From: Ectobius pallidus
Taxonomy: Eukaryota; Arthropoda; Insecta; Blattodea; Ectobiidae
Length of the DNA: 64,000 bases
Direction: 5' to 3'
Assembly (NCBI GenBank): GCA_964059195.1
Contig: CAXKWD010000007.1
Span: forward strand, 992,001-1,056,000
In this document: in pieces, positions 1 through 11,748 of the stretch
Layout of the letters: every line of letters begins with the position of its first letter
How positions within the stretch are numbered: position 1 is the stretch's first letter
Program-made: the position numbers and the translations under genes
The notes under the pieces: model-generated
Seen by the model: only the letters and a program-made list of their open reading frames with translations
Databases searched by the model: none
Told to the model about the DNA's origin: nothing

Positions 1-1379
1 AGATGGTCTTATTTTTAAGCAAAGCGATTAAATTGGCTTTGCTATTTTTAGAATATGATCTATCTGTGCAAATTTTGTAATCCACTCATAATTGTCACGA
101 TTTAGCTTAGGTATTTTTATTGTCAGCTTAATAAAAAATTTACGCCGCTTGTAGACCTATTTATATTCATTGCAGGGAATATTTCAGAAGTTCGTAGTGA
201 ATTGTCATAATTGGTTGGGCCTATTGATATCTACATTGAATATTAATATAAGGAATATTTCCTTAAAACTGAATTTTTGGATTCCATTATATATATATAA
301 AAAAAAGATTGGGATGTCATAGAAGTCAGAATGTATGGTAGGTTGATTTATGCTTTATCATACGTTGGTCTTCCTCCTTGGCTGCAGTGAAAATTGCCTG
401 TCTATGGCGAGAGAGAGCCGACGTATTTATTTGTCGAATATACACCTTAAAATGAATTGACATGAAGATTTTGCTAGAATTAGGTTTAAGAACTGGGATT
501 ATGTTCATTTAGTTTATGGTTTTATGTGAATTGGCGTTATTCGCAAGTAAAAATATGTTTTGGGGGTTTATGGGAGGCAGTAAACGAAAGGTTTGCAAAC
601 ATTTGTCGAAAAAAATCCCAACTTGAGCATTGTAACCAACGTATTCGGTACAATCTTCGTTACAAAAGTTCCGTAATTGCACAAACTGAGCAATGAATCG
701 TCCCATGGAACTTTAATTTCCTAACGAGCAAGAGTCGGCCAATCCTTCAGTAAGATTCTGTTATCAAAGGTACAAGCAGTCAAGTGGTAAGAATATTGTT
801 ACTATTTTACGAACGTGCAATCCTCATGACAGAAATATACACAAGCTATAAGGATATTTTATTTTAATGCGAAATAACATAGACATTTCTTTTTATTCCG
901 AAATTTCGATAAAATTTAAGCCAAAATCTACACCAGAATTTTACATTTTCATTAACCGTAAACCAAAATCCTTACATAACATATTTCGAAGATTTGGTCT
1001 AAAATTCAAATATATTTAATTTTATAAATGAAACCTGAAAATAGTCAAAAACAATTAGGTATATCAATTCGTAAAACAAAATATCAATTAACAGAGTTTT
1101 TAATTATCCACATTACAATATTGACACTGCCGTTATTCTTTTACAGCAATAATAACATTACATTTTCTTACATAATGGAAACGTGTTGTACTTCTTCTTA
1201 TTCCCTTTTTTAAAATGATTTTAATTTATAAATACCCGGCGCTTGACTTATACAAAAACATATTTTCACACATAATCTTGTTAATCTGTGGTCTTCACTA
1301 GAAGTGAAGCATGAGAGTATTTTTGTCACTCCTCTTCCTTGAATTCAAGTAACAGTGGATTTGGATGAAAGTCTTCTTC
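1..1379. other. No gene recognised; AT-rich DNA
   Basis: I see no recognisable coding region, RNA gene or element terminus here. The open frames present are short, lack known motifs and look like chance frames in AT-rich DNA. Confidence 0.6.
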
Positions 1380-1760
1380 TTCTTCTGCCTAACAGGGATT
1401 AGGCCAATCGGCCTATTCCGGCCTCAATCCAGCTGAGTCTAGGTCTTCCCGGATCTCTTCTGCCTATGGGTATGTAATGTAACATATTTTTTGGAATCCT
1501 GGAACTGTCCATTCTCTGTAAGTGTTGTACCCAAGTTGCCTCTATATTCTAATATATTATCCTGTACTGAGAATGTTTAATTGTTCTCGTATTTCTTGAT
1601 TTCTTATTTTATCCAGTCTCGTGTACCCTAATAAAAATCTTAAAATCTCATTTCCATGGCCTGTATGCGGCTAAAATCTTCCTGTCGTATAGCCCATGAT
1701 TCAATACCATGTAACAGAACCATACCTGCCATACCTTCGTAGAACTTGAATTGAGTCTCT
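1380..1760 (-). pseudogene. LINE ORF2 C-terminal remnant
   Basis: The minus strand can be read as the tail of a non-LTR retrotransposon ORF2: a QHLQRMDSSRIPK stretch followed by GRRDPGRPRLSW. This combination (H-x-x-R-M, R-I-P-K, then G-R-R-x-x-G-R-P-R-x-x-W) is typical of the region after the reverse transcriptase in a large arthropod LINE group (often mis-annotated as craniofacial development protein 2). Stop codons and a likely frameshift interrupt it, and RT and endonuclease are absent. The 63.5 kb remnant may belong to the same group. The family assignment comes from memory of the motif. Confidence 0.65.
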
Positions 1761-1845
1761 ACTCATGTTGTTTTTCAAGTTCTCTGCATATTGCCAAACA
1801 TTAGATGATATTTACTCAATTTATTATAAATATCTCTCTCTTTAT

Positions 1846-4506
1846 GATATGATAATAATGTGTTTTTTTCTTTTACCTTTAAATTGATCACATAATAATA
1901 AGATTTTTTATTAGTTTTCCTTTAAATTGATGACATAATAATATCGTTTTCTTCTTTTCCCTTTAAATTGATCACATAATGATGTGTTTTTTTTAGTTTT
2001 CCTTTAAATCCATAACATAATAAAATCGTTTTTTTCTTCTTTTCCCTTTAAATTGATCACATAATAATGTGTTTTTTTTAGTTTTCCTTTAAATCGATAA
2101 CATAATAAAATCGTTTTTTCTTCTTTTTCCTTTAAATTGATCACATAATAATGTGTTTTTTTTTTAGTTTTCCTTTAAATTGATCACATAATAATATCGT
2201 TTTCTTCTTTTCCCTTTAAATTGATCACATAATAATGAGTTTTTTTTAGTTTTCCTTTAAATCGATAACATAATAAAATCGTTTTTTTCTTCTTTTTCCT
2301 TTAAATTGATCACATAATAATGTGTTTTTTTAGTTTTCCTTTAAATCGATAACATAATAAAATAGTTTTTTTTCTTCTTTTTCCTTTAAATTGATCACAT
2401 AATAATGTGTTTTTTTTAGTTTTCCTTTAAATCGATAACATAATAAAATCGTTTATTTCTTCCTTTTCCTTTAAATTGATCACATAATAATGTGTTTTTT
2501 TTAGTTTTCCTTTAAATTGATCACATAATAATATCGTTTTCTTCTTTTCCCTTTAAATTGATCACATAATAATGTGATTTTTTTAGTTTTCCTTTAAATC
2601 GATAACATAATAAAATCGTTTTTTTCTTCTTTTTCCTTTAAATTGATCACATAATAATGTGTTTTTTTTTAGTTTTCCTTTAAATTGATCACATAATAAT
2701 TTCGTTTTCTTCTTTTCCCTTTAAATTGATCACATAATTATGTGTTTTTTTTAGTTTTCCTTTAAATCGATAACATAATAAAATCGTTTATTTCTTCCTT
2801 TTCCTTTAAATTGATCACATAATAATGTGTTTTTCTTAGTTTTCCTTTAAATTGATCACATAATAATATCGTTTTCTTCTTTTCCCTTTAAATTGATCAC
2901 ATAATAATGTGATTTTTTTTAGTTTTCCTTTAAATCGATAACATAATAAAATCGTTTTTTTTCTTCTTTTTCCTTTAAATTGATCACATAATAATGTGTT
3001 TTTTTTAGTTTTCCTTTAAATTGATCACATAATAATATCGTTTTCTTCTTTTCCCTTTAAATTGATCACATAATAATGTGTTTTTTTTTTTTTTTAGTTT
3101 TCCTTTAAATCGATAACATAATAATATCGTTTTTTTCTTCTTTTCCCTTTAAATTGATCACATAATAATGTGTTTTTTTTAGTTTTCCTTTAAATCGATA
3201 ACATAATAAAATCGTTTTTTCTTCTTTTTCCTTTAAATTGATCACATAATAATGTGTGTTTTTTTTAGTTTTCCTTTAAATTGATCACATAATAATATCG
3301 TTTTCTTCTTTTCCCTTTAAATTGATCACATAATAATGTGTTTTTTTTAGTTTTCCTTTAAATCGATAACATAATAAAATCGTTTCTTTCTTCTTTTTCC
3401 TTTAAATTGATCACATAATAATGTGTTTTTTTAGTTTTCCTTTAAATCGATAACATAATAAAATAGTTTTTTTTCTTCTTTTTCCTTTAAATTGATCACA
3501 TAATAATGTGTTTTTTTTAGTTTTCCTTTAAATCGATAACATAATAAAATCGTTTATTTCTTCCTTTTCCTTTAAATTGATCACATAATAATGTGTTTTT
3601 TTAGTTTTCCTTTAAATTGATCACATAATAATATCGTTTTCTTCTTTTCCCTTTAAATTGATCACATAATAATGTGATTTTTTTAGTTTTCCTTTAAATC
3701 GATAACATAATAAAATCGTTTTTTTCTTCTTTTTCCTTTAAATTGATCACATAATAATGTGTTTTTTTTAGTTTTCCTTTAAATTGATCACATAATAATA
3801 TCGTTTTCTTCTTTTCCCTTTAAATTGATCACATAATTATGTGTTTTTTTTAGTTTTCCTTTAAATCGATAACATAATAAAATCGTTTATTTCTTCCTTT
3901 TCCTTTAAATTGATCACATAATAATGTGTTTTTTTTAGTTCTCCTTTAAATTGATCACATAATATTTTCCCTTTAAATTGATCACATAATAATGTGATTT
4001 TTTTAGTTTTCCTTTAAATCGATAACATAATAAAATCGTTTTTTTCTTCTTTTTCCTTTAAATTGATCACATAATAATGTGTTTTTTTTAGTTTTCCTTT
4101 AAATTGATCACATAATAATATCGTTTTCTTCTTTTCCCTTTAAATTGATCACATAATAATGTGTTTTTTTTTTTTTAGTTTTCCTTTAAATCGATAACAT
4201 AATAATATCGTTTTTTTCTTCTTTTTCCTTTAAATTGATCACATAATAATGTGTTTTTTTTAGTTTTCCTTTAAATTGATCACATAATAATATCGTTTTC
4301 TTCTTTTGCCTTTAAATTGATCACATAATAATGTGTTTTTTTTTTTTAGTTTTTCTTTAAATCGATAACATAATAATATCGTTTTTTTCTTCTTTTTCCT
4401 TTAAATTGATCACATAATAGTAAGGTTTTTTTTTACTTTTCCTTTAAGTCGATAACATAATATCGTTTTCTTCTTTTTCCTTTAAAACGATCACATAATA
4501 ATATCG
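1846..4506. repeat. Satellite of ~41-bp monomers (~83-bp dimers)
   Basis: About 65 tandem monomers share the core TTTTCCTTTAAAT followed by one of two variants. Variant A has TGATCACATAATAATGTG; variant B has CGATAACATAATAAAATCG. They mostly alternate, so the real period is a dimer of ~83 bp, separated by T-runs and TTCTTC tracts of variable length. Variant A contains a perfect hairpin, CACAT-AATA-ATGTG; variant B can pair CGAT with ATCG. Monomers are most diverged at the two edges (about 1850-1930 and 4430-4506), the usual pattern for an array homogenised from its centre. Confidence 0.95.
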
Positions 4507-4659
4507 TACTCTGAAGTGGCCGTATTTTGCATGTCGTTTCTTTGAGGTCCGAACTGAGTTTTCTTCTTTCTTCGAATCCTAGTGCCATAATAATAAATGG
4601 AATAGGTGTTTGTAAATAAATGCTATTCTTTTTTGAAGACACTCCTATCACATATATAA

Positions 4660-6182
4660 TAATAATAATAATAAAATAATATTTATTTTCCTCATTGCCA
4701 TACATAATGTACAGATTGAGATGTCGTGGTTTAGAATACAATTTAATTTAATTTATAATATTATTAAAACAGTAATTTAAGAAATATTTAAAATTTAATA
4801 TTATAAAAGTCATGGATGCTATATAGTGGGTTTGCCAACATTGTCTTTCTGACTGATGTTTTAAACATATTGAATGACATATTTCTTATTTCAGTTGGTA
4901 AGAAGTTATAAAATTTAAAAGCCAAGCATATAAAACTATTCATAGTTGTGCTATAATTAAATTTTCTTAAATAAATATTGGATCTATTACGGGTAGAATA
5001 GTTATGAATTGCTGAACATGTGGAAACGTTATGCAAGTTGCGTTTAACGTGCAAAAGGCAGTCCAGAACAAACATTGATGGCAAGGTAAGTATTCCTAGT
5101 TCCGTAAAAAGTGGCTTACAGTGAGTTCTCGAAGGTACACCACATATCATTCTCACAGCTCTTTTCTGAAGAATAAACAGTTTCAAAGCTGAGGTGTGAT
5201 TGCCCCACAAGAGAGTCCCATAGCTCAGATAACTATGCATGTGAGCAAAGTAAACCATTACTAGCGAGTCTCGTAATAACGTTTGTCTTAATATTCGTAT
5301 CATGAATATTGCTTTGCTCAGTTTGTTGGCAAGGTATTCAGTATGTGTACTCCAGCCCAGACCTGCTTCGAGGTGTATGCCGAGAAACCTAACTGAAGAA
5401 TGCAAATCAAAGCTATGTCTATTAAATGAGAAGTTAATGTCTACAGTCTTATTAGAGTTAATCTTGAGCTTATTGGCTTCACACCATGCCATTAATTTAG
5501 ATGAAGATTCATGGAGTTTGATTTCCAACAATGCCTGATTTTCTTGAGAAAGACCAATAGCCAGATCGTCTGCAAACATAAAAGTATGAAGGCATTCATC
5601 CTCGATGCAAGCTGGGAGATCATTTATATAAATTATAAACAGTATGGGACCAAGAATGGAGCCCTGGGGAACACCGAATTTAACAGGTATAAACTGAGAC
5701 ATTGTACTATTAGAGTAAACAGATTGATACCTGCCTTTTAGATAAGATCTTAGAAACATAATACAGGAGTTGTCAAAACCATAAAACTGCAATTTTTTTA
5801 AAAGAATATCATGGGAAATTGTATCAAACGCTTTGGTGAAGTCATAGAAACGACCACTCATTAGTTTGAAATTTTCTAAAGCTTCAAAACATTTCTCCAA
5901 AAAGTTAACTATTGCTTCAATTGTATTATGCGAGGATCTAAAGCCGTATTGGTTTACAAACAGGTTATTACTTTCAAAATAGTTAGTAATTTGCTTATTT
6001 AACAACATTTCAAATATCTTTGAGACTGTGGGAATTATACTGATGGGTCTATAGTTAGAGTAGTCAAGTTGGTTGCCTTTCTTATATATAGGAATGGTTT
6101 TAACATACTTAAAGTTATCAGGGAATATACATTCATCAATACAAAGATTAAAAATGTGCGTTAATGGTTCACAAATAAAACT

Positions 6183-6213
<31 letters not shown>
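4660..6213 (-). mobile_element. 5'-truncated non-LTR retrotransposon (Jockey/CR1-like)
   Basis: A minus-strand LINE copy. The 3' end (low coordinates) has a short untranslated region and ends in an ATT microsatellite near 4660-4680. The 5' end stops abruptly in a (TG)n(TA)n tract at 6183-6213, so endonuclease and ORF1 are missing. Truncation at the 5' end with a simple-repeat 3' tail is the normal product of incomplete target-primed reverse transcription. Confidence 0.85.
4788..6209 (-). CDS. Reverse transcriptase, 5'-truncated LINE ORF2
   Basis: An open frame of 473 codons encodes most of a LINE reverse transcriptase and the thumb/C-terminal region. Visible RT blocks in order are YRPISIIPTVSKIFE, an NQYGFR motif, DFTKAFDTISHD (catalytic Asp of motif A), GVPQGSILGPILF and FADDLAIG (catalytic Asp pair). 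After the RT comes the usual LGIHLE...LLWGNHTSA...LQKRAVR tail. The first ~10 residues (MCVYIYIYIS) are translated microsatellite and not part of the original protein, so the frame has no genuine start. The endonuclease is absent, making the copy non-autonomous although the RT frame has no stop. The clade is judged from motif flavour only. Confidence 0.9.
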
Positions 6214-6215
<2 letters not shown>

Positions 6216-6795
6216 GACAGCAGTCAAATGATATAATCTACATAATGCTTCTGCCTATTTTCATAAGCGAATCTAAATAATACGAGGCTTTTAATAATCA
6301 TTGCCAACAGAAAAGTACACAAATTATCATGCACAAAAATCCTCCAAGTATCAACTTTCCTCCTTTTCGCGTTTTACCCATTGAGAGTTTGTGATATAGT
6401 TCAGAAAGTTTAAAACGACAGGAACAATTGTTTACAAATTATATTTAAAATTTGTTTGGATTTGTTATATGAATAAACTAAGTGGACACCTCCGTTCACT
6501 TTAAACTGCCAGTAGTGTACATGCAAACCACAATCACTTTTCTCCAGATACAATTGTCATGTTTTTATGCACTTAAGTTAAGACCACAACCAGTTTACAA
6601 ACTTAAATGTACAGTTTAGAAAATAATACTTTACATCTACAGTGAATCCATTTTATGAGGAAACCTCGCATTATTGCCGCATTGCCGCGCTAGCATCGCA
6701 ATTGTACAAAGCATACAAGCGGTTAGTTGCTTCGGTGTTTTGTAGTGAGACGCTTGTCTATTGTTGACGTGTGTTACATAAGGCAATAATAGAAA
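6214..6795. other. No gene recognised
   Basis: AT-rich sequence between the truncated LINE and the next element. I see no coding motif or terminal inverted repeat. Confidence 0.5.
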
Positions 6796-6912
6796 ATGTA
6801 TACGGTTGAACAGCGAATTTATTTTGTGGAATGTTACTTATTGAGAAATAACCATAGAAGGCGCGTTCGGAGATTTTCTCGTAAATGTAATTTTCAACAG
6901 TATCTCAAATAA
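6796..6912 (+). pseudogene. Small ORF resembling a transposase helix-turn-helix start
   Basis: A 38-codon frame begins MYTVEQRIYFVECYLLRNNH and continues as a basic segment (RRRVRRFSRK) before a stop. The start resembles the N-terminal helix-turn-helix of the DUF4817/mariner-associated kind, in which an acidic-aromatic helix precedes an R-rich one. Nothing downstream continues the protein. Inference: a degraded N-terminal fragment of a transposase. The match is short and could be coincidental. Confidence 0.35.
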
Positions 6913-7149
6913 ATGGTGATTAATAAGCCTCTACATGTAGGCCTATTTTGATAATAAATTGGTTGAGTTATTCTATTTTGTCTTGATTTGCCGGTAGTAA
7001 CGGAACACGGTTCCCGCCGTTGCAAGCGAGTCTCGTTGAAGAGTGCACGCTGGTAACATCTACTGATACTACGCTGCTTTAACTCAGTGACCTTTTTTTT
7101 TGTGTTCTCTGTTTACACTAGTGTCGTACACTAGTGCAACCCCACTATC

Positions 7150-8448
7150 ATGGCAACAAAAATTGTACGTCAACACACCCTTAAAGCAACTTTCAATAAG
7201 GACAAGCAACGACCAACTGCACTAGAAATACATCAATGGATTGAAGATGTGTTACAAGTACAAGAGGACGACCTTCTAACGATACAACTTGTAAGTAAAC
7301 AAAATGCTGTTTTTCTGAAATATAAAAACTCTATCCGATACGAAACATATCTTAAACGACATGCCGGGATTTCAACCATAACCTTACAAAATGGTGAAAC
7401 GGTAGAAGTCACAATTGAGCCAGCAGAAGAAGACAGTACAGTAGTGCGAGTGCTGAACATACCTCCTGAAGTGCCTAACGTCAGACTACAAAATATTCTG
7501 CAAAACTATGGGAAGATCAAACAAATAGACAACGAAAAATGGTCAAACCGATACAAGTACCACGTCGAAACTGGCATCCGGTTGGTCAATATGGTGATTG
7601 ACAAACCTATACCGTCAAATATCATTGTAGCGGGATACGAGGCCTATGTAACGTACCCCAGTCAAGAACAAACGTGTTTTAATTGCGGCAGCTTAACACA
7701 CATGCGACACACATGCCCAAACAGGAATGTCAGAGCAAAAGTTACGGTTGCTCCAAGAACTGTCTTAACAATGAGCGATTTATTTAAATCCGCTACAGTG
7801 AACTCAGAACAACAACAGCCAAACTTGACCAATGAAGGCCCCCCACTGAACACCATCAACAACAAGAGGTGCACCACCAGCGATGGCGTACAATCAGGTC
7901 TCAGTTTACCAGATGAGATGGGGAAGTCAACACTCAATCCAGAAGCGTCCACAACAACTATTACTTCTGGCAGCTTTTCTCCTGCGAATATGGACACTGC
8001 CATAGCAAAAGAGGATGAAAAAGAAGAGTCTTCTATTATGGTAAACTCTGAAACGGATTCTGAAGATGAGAGCGAGGGAACACGTAAGGCAAAAACTACA
8101 GTCTTCAGTGAAAAATCGTGTCGACGAGTCGTTGAGACCACAAGTCACACCAGGAATCTTGAAGATTTGACACAGGGAACAGATGTTCACATGCACAGTC
8201 ATCACGAAATGTCGAAATCAGATTCAGGTCATCCTTCTTCATGTGAGCTGTTTTTAAAAGACATGCGACCGTCATGGAACGACTTTGTGGATGAAGAAGA
8301 AAACCATGAGACCCCTCCAAATGTGCCCATAACAAAGGACACAAGTGGACAGAAAACTGCAAAAGGAGGTAACAAAACTGGCCGATCCCACCCGTACAAA
8401 CACGACAGTAGTAAATTGGGGTTCCCTCCATTGCGTGCCACCGACTAA
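7150..8448 (+). CDS. LINE ORF1, gag-like RNA-binding protein with CCHC knuckle
   Basis: A 432-residue ORF1 protein. Residues ~95-160 contain a VVRVLNIPPEVPN segment resembling the first strand of an RRM-like fold. Residues 176-189 form one zinc knuckle, CFNCGSLTHMRHTC (C-x2-C-x4-H-x4-C). The C-terminal half is low-complexity, rich in Ser, Thr, Glu and Asp with a basic end, as in many insect gag-like proteins. ORF1 proteins coat the element RNA to form the ribonucleoprotein particle used in retrotransposition. The ATG at 7150 follows a GC-richer leader, and no better upstream start in frame is seen. ORF2 starts 90 bp downstream in the same frame, which allows reinitiation or stop readthrough; nothing shows which occurs. 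Confidence 0.88.
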   Translation: MATKIVRQHTLKATFNKDKQRPTALEIHQWIEDVLQVQEDDLLTIQLVSKQNAVFLKYKNSIRYETYLKRHAGISTITLQNGETVEVTIEPAEEDSTVVRVLNIPPEVPNVRLQNILQNYGKIKQIDNEKWSNRYKYHVETGIRLVNMVIDKPIPSNIIVAGYEAYVTYPSQEQTCFNCGSLTHMRHTCPNRNVRAKVTVAPRTVLTMSDLFKSATVNSEQQQPNLTNEGPPLNTINNKRCTTSDGVQSGLSLPDEMGKSTLNPEASTTTITSGSFSPANMDTAIAKEDEKEESSIMVNSETDSEDESEGTRKAKTTVFSEKSCRRVVETTSHTRNLEDLTQGTDVHMHSHHEMSKSDSGHPSSCELFLKDMRPSWNDFVDEEENHETPPNVPITKDTSGQKTAKGGNKTGRSHPYKHDSSKLGFPPLRATD

Positions 8449-8538
8449 AGACTTTTTCAACTTCAACAGCGCTTTTAGCACAGGGTTATTTTTCCCTATC
8501 TTACAGTCCTGCCTACTCTAGCTTTTTCCATAGCCATT

Positions 8539-11500
8539 ATGAAGTTATTCATGCCAGTTGCTTTCTCCCTCTGGTGTATCCTCATCATGAACGACACTTA
8601 TAATATACTTACGCTAAATGTAAACAACATTTCCACCCCTCACAAAATTGCCTTACTAACAGAAGCTCTTCGCAACATGGATGTGCACATCGGATTTTTA
8701 CAAGAGGTTGCGACGTCGCATCTCCAATCGATATACGGCTATAATATAGAATGCAACGCTCTTCCGGGGATGAGAGGTACAGCTATCGTTATACAAGATC
8801 ATATACCCTACACAGATGTTGTAACTACTCCTGATGGAAGGGGAATCCGATTAAGGATAGGAGATCACTTCTTTGTGAATCTCTATGCTCCCTCTGGCTC
8901 TCAGAAACGACGAGAACGACAGCTATTCTTTACAACAGGCATTTTGCCCCTTCTAGTAAACACAAATGACCAAATTGTATTAGGAGGAGACTTCAACTGT
9001 GTGTTACATGCCACCGATACTACAGGAGCTTATAATTTTTGCCCAGAACTCCAAAGTGTAGTTGAAGGCTTGCAACTACATGACTCATGGCGCTTAAGGC
9101 CACACCAAAAACAACTTTACACCTATCGTAGTTACAACTGTGCTTCCAGGTTGGATCGCATCTATGTTACACATACATTGGGTACACACGTCACTAGCAC
9201 AGACATATGCCCGGTGGCTTTCTCTGATCATTGTGGATATATGATAGCCCTTCGAACTTCCAAAATATCTACTCCTTTTGGCAGAGGTATATGGAAACTT
9301 AACAAAAGTATAATGGAGGATGAAGACCTCACTGTGGATTTAGAACGACAATGGGAAATTTACGGCCGACAGAAGATCAGATATCGCAACATCCTAGAGT
9401 GGTGGGTGAATACAAAAAGAAAGTTGGGACAATGGTTGAAAGCATATAGTATACGACGGCAACAGGAGGTTAAGGGATACGAAGAATACCTTTACGGATT
9501 AATGCGGGACATATATGCGACACCCTCTATTACGCCAAGGCTCACTCAGATCCTCAAAGCAGCCAAAGCACGCATTTTAAAAATACACCATGACCGCGCA
9601 AAGGGAGCTCAAATTCGTGCAAGGACCACTACCTTGCCGGGGGAACAAACGTCTATGTATGACATCATCCGAGAAAGGAAGAGGGGAAAACGTAAATATA
9701 TTGCTCGACTCAATGCTGCGGATGGCACAGTCCACACTACCCAACTCTCTGTTCGTTCAGCATTATTTGACTACTACAAAAATTTATACACTGAACCAGA
9801 TCTAGCGCATGGCCATCCCACAACGGTACCCCCTATTTTAGATGACAAAGATTCAACCCCTCTGACACAGCCTTTGACAACACAGGAAATTATGGAGGCA
9901 ATCAAAGCAAGTCCCCTAAATAAATCGCCGGGAGCAGATGGGCTTCCAGTTGAGTTTTATCTGACCTTTTGGGGTATTCTACACGAGGACTTAATAGAGG
10001 TATTGAACGCTCTGATGATAGCACCAGCCATCCCACAGGAATTCTGCTTAGGAATAATGGTACTCATACCAAAAATAGCTCGTCCAAAATCAGCCGCCGA
10101 TTACCGTCCCATCACTCTTCTCAACAGCGATTATAAAATATTCATGCGGTGCATGAAAGCACGCTTGGGCACCATATTTCCAAACATAATAGGACCTTAT
10201 CAGCAGTGTTTGGTACCTAACAGAACCATTTTCAACTCAACGTGCGCAATTCGAGATAGCATCAGTCTCGCAAAACAAAAACGACAAAGTCGCTTGCTTA
10301 TATCCCTTGATTTTGATCACGCCTTTGACCGTGTACGCCATAGCTACCTTCAACAAAGAATGGTGGATTTACACATTGATCCTAATTATATTTCATGTAT
10401 CCGAAACATAATGTCCGTCAGCACAACCCAAATCCTTGTGAACGGATATTTAACCCCGGCCTTCCCTGTGGAACGGTCGGTGAGACAGGGATGCCCGCTC
10501 TCTATGCATCTCTTTGCAATTGCCATGGACCCCCTTTTAGAGAAACTTTCCTTCATCTCACTCACGGATACAGGAAGCATTCTCCGAGCATACGCGGATG
10601 ACATAACCTTAACTATAGATGGGATTGCCAAGTTACCAAGCTTATATAATATTATCCAACAGTATGGTCTGGAAAGTGGGGCCCAATTAAATGAACGGAA
10701 AACGAAGGCGATATATATTGGCAGGGAACAATATACTCCGGCTCCATCATGGCTGAACATCCAAGCACATATTAAAATATTAGGAGTAACCTTTTTTAAT
10801 GACCTCCATAAAACAATTCAACACAATTGGAATTTAGTCACTAACGCAGTACGACATACCTTGTCAATGCAGAGACTTCGCTTTGATAATATGATTCAAC
10901 GTGCTCAGTACGTCAATATATATGCAGTTTCTAAAGCTTGGTATATAGCACAAATTTTACCTATACCCACCCTGGTTGGCAAGAAGTTACGTTCTGTCAC
11001 TGGATGGTTTCTGTGGAACCGCAGGATTCTCCGCGTCGCGCGAGACCAGCTCACCCTACCAAAATCAGAAGGAGGCTTAGGGGTTTTTGATCCCTACACC
11101 AAAGCCATGAGTCTTTACATACATCGAAATGTTCTGCATGTCACGGGAAGAGGAGATGATTTCTGTTCGACTTTTCTCGCGCAATGGATAAACATAACAA
11201 AAATAGAGAATCCTCCTGACCTCCGACTGCTGCCTAGCCACGCACCGCAGGTGAAAACTCTTAAGCAGGAACTTAGTTATGTACCACTGGACTTATTCAC
11301 CTCAAAACATATTTACCAGTATATGAATAGAAAATTACCAGCCCCAAAAATTGTCTGCCGTTTTCCAGTCTATAATTGGAAGAGAATATGGAAAAATGTA
11401 CGTAATAATATATTGACCCGTCAGCAGCAGGATTTGTGGTACAGAGTGGTGAATGATATTTTTCAAACAAAAAGCAAATTATATAACATCGGTGTAACGC

Positions 11501-11748
11501 ACTCCCCCGTCTGTACCTTATGCCAACAAGAGGACACACTCCAGCACAGGTTTCTAGACTGCCCAAGTACCAAACCCTACTGGAAGACTACAATAATAGA
11601 TATCAGCCACATAGCCAATATTCCCGCCAAGTATATCGATATCAACTTCCTTCTAAAGCCAAGTTTTTACTATCCACCGAGAGCTAAACAGGAATTTATT
11701 CTGCAACGTTTGGTCCGCTGTATGGAATCTATTTTGATGGTCAGTTAA
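8539..11748 (+). CDS. LINE ORF2, APE endonuclease and reverse transcriptase
   Basis: A 1069-residue ORF2 protein. An APE-type endonuclease occupies about residues 20-240: YNILTLNVNNIS, a GFLQEVA metal-binding Glu, GGDFNCVL, SRLDRIYVT and FSDHCGY with the catalytic His. The reverse transcriptase occupies ~450-750: SPGADGLPVEFY, DYRPITLLN, DFDHAFDRV (motif A Asp), VRQGCPLSMHLF at 648 and YADD at 685-688. A zinc finger lies near the C-terminus (C992-x2-C-x7-H-x4-C1008). The VRQGCPLS motif and overall order fit the L1/Tx1 group rather than Jockey or CR1. The ATG at 8539 precedes a hydrophobic stretch; the ATG at 8587 (MNDTYNILTLNVN) sits just before the endonuclease and may be the real start. No stop, frameshift or missing catalytic residue is visible. 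Confidence 0.92.
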   Translation: MKLFMPVAFSLWCILIMNDTYNILTLNVNNISTPHKIALLTEALRNMDVHIGFLQEVATSHLQSIYGYNIECNALPGMRGTAIVIQDHIPYTDVVTTPDGRGIRLRIGDHFFVNLYAPSGSQKRRERQLFFTTGILPLLVNTNDQIVLGGDFNCVLHATDTTGAYNFCPELQSVVEGLQLHDSWRLRPHQKQLYTYRSYNCASRLDRIYVTHTLGTHVTSTDICPVAFSDHCGYMIALRTSKISTPFGRGIWKLNKSIMEDEDLTVDLERQWEIYGRQKIRYRNILEWWVNTKRKLGQWLKAYSIRRQQEVKGYEEYLYGLMRDIYATPSITPRLTQILKAAKARILKIHHDRAKGAQIRARTTTLPGEQTSMYDIIRERKRGKRKYIARLNAADGTVHTTQLSVRSALFDYYKNLYTEPDLAHGHPTTVPPILDDKDSTPLTQPLTTQEIMEAIKASPLNKSPGADGLPVEFYLTFWGILHEDLIEVLNALMIAPAIPQEFCLGIMVLIPKIARPKSAADYRPITLLNSDYKIFMRCMKARLGTIFPNIIGPYQQCLVPNRTIFNSTCAIRDSISLAKQKRQSRLLISLDFDHAFDRVRHSYLQQRMVDLHIDPNYISCIRNIMSVSTTQILVNGYLTPAFPVERSVRQGCPLSMHLFAIAMDPLLEKLSFISLTDTGSILRAYADDITLTIDGIAKLPSLYNIIQQYGLESGAQLNERKTKAIYIGREQYTPAPSWLNIQAHIKILGVTFFNDLHKTIQHNWNLVTNAVRHTLSMQRLRFDNMIQRAQYVNIYAVSKAWYIAQILPIPTLVGKKLRSVTGWFLWNRRILRVARDQLTLPKSEGGLGVFDPYTKAMSLYIHRNVLHVTGRGDDFCSTFLAQWINITKIENPPDLRLLPSHAPQVKTLKQELSYVPLDLFTSKHIYQYMNRKLPAPKIVCRFPVYNWKRIWKNVRNNILTRQQQDLWYRVVNDIFQTKSKLYNIGVTHSPVCTLCQQEDTLQHRFLDCPSTKPYWKTTIIDISHIANIPAKYIDINFLLKPSFYYPPRAKQEFILQRLVRCMESILMVS

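Noticed and set aside
1846..4506. Regularly spaced repeats considered as a CRISPR array
   Set aside because: The units are contiguous ~41-bp monomers with no unique spacers, in a eukaryotic TE-rich context; it is a satellite.
5302..5741. Plus-strand frames opposite the LINE reverse transcriptase
   Set aside because: Antisense shadows of the RT gene; no independent motif.
6300..7150. Target-site duplication of the L1/Tx1-like LINE
   Set aside because: Only a 6-base GCACAA match to the sequence after the poly(A) was found at ~6327, too short to count.
7662..8441. Several minus-strand frames under ORF1
   Set aside because: Antisense to an ORF with a recognised zinc knuckle; composition and overlap indicate shadows.
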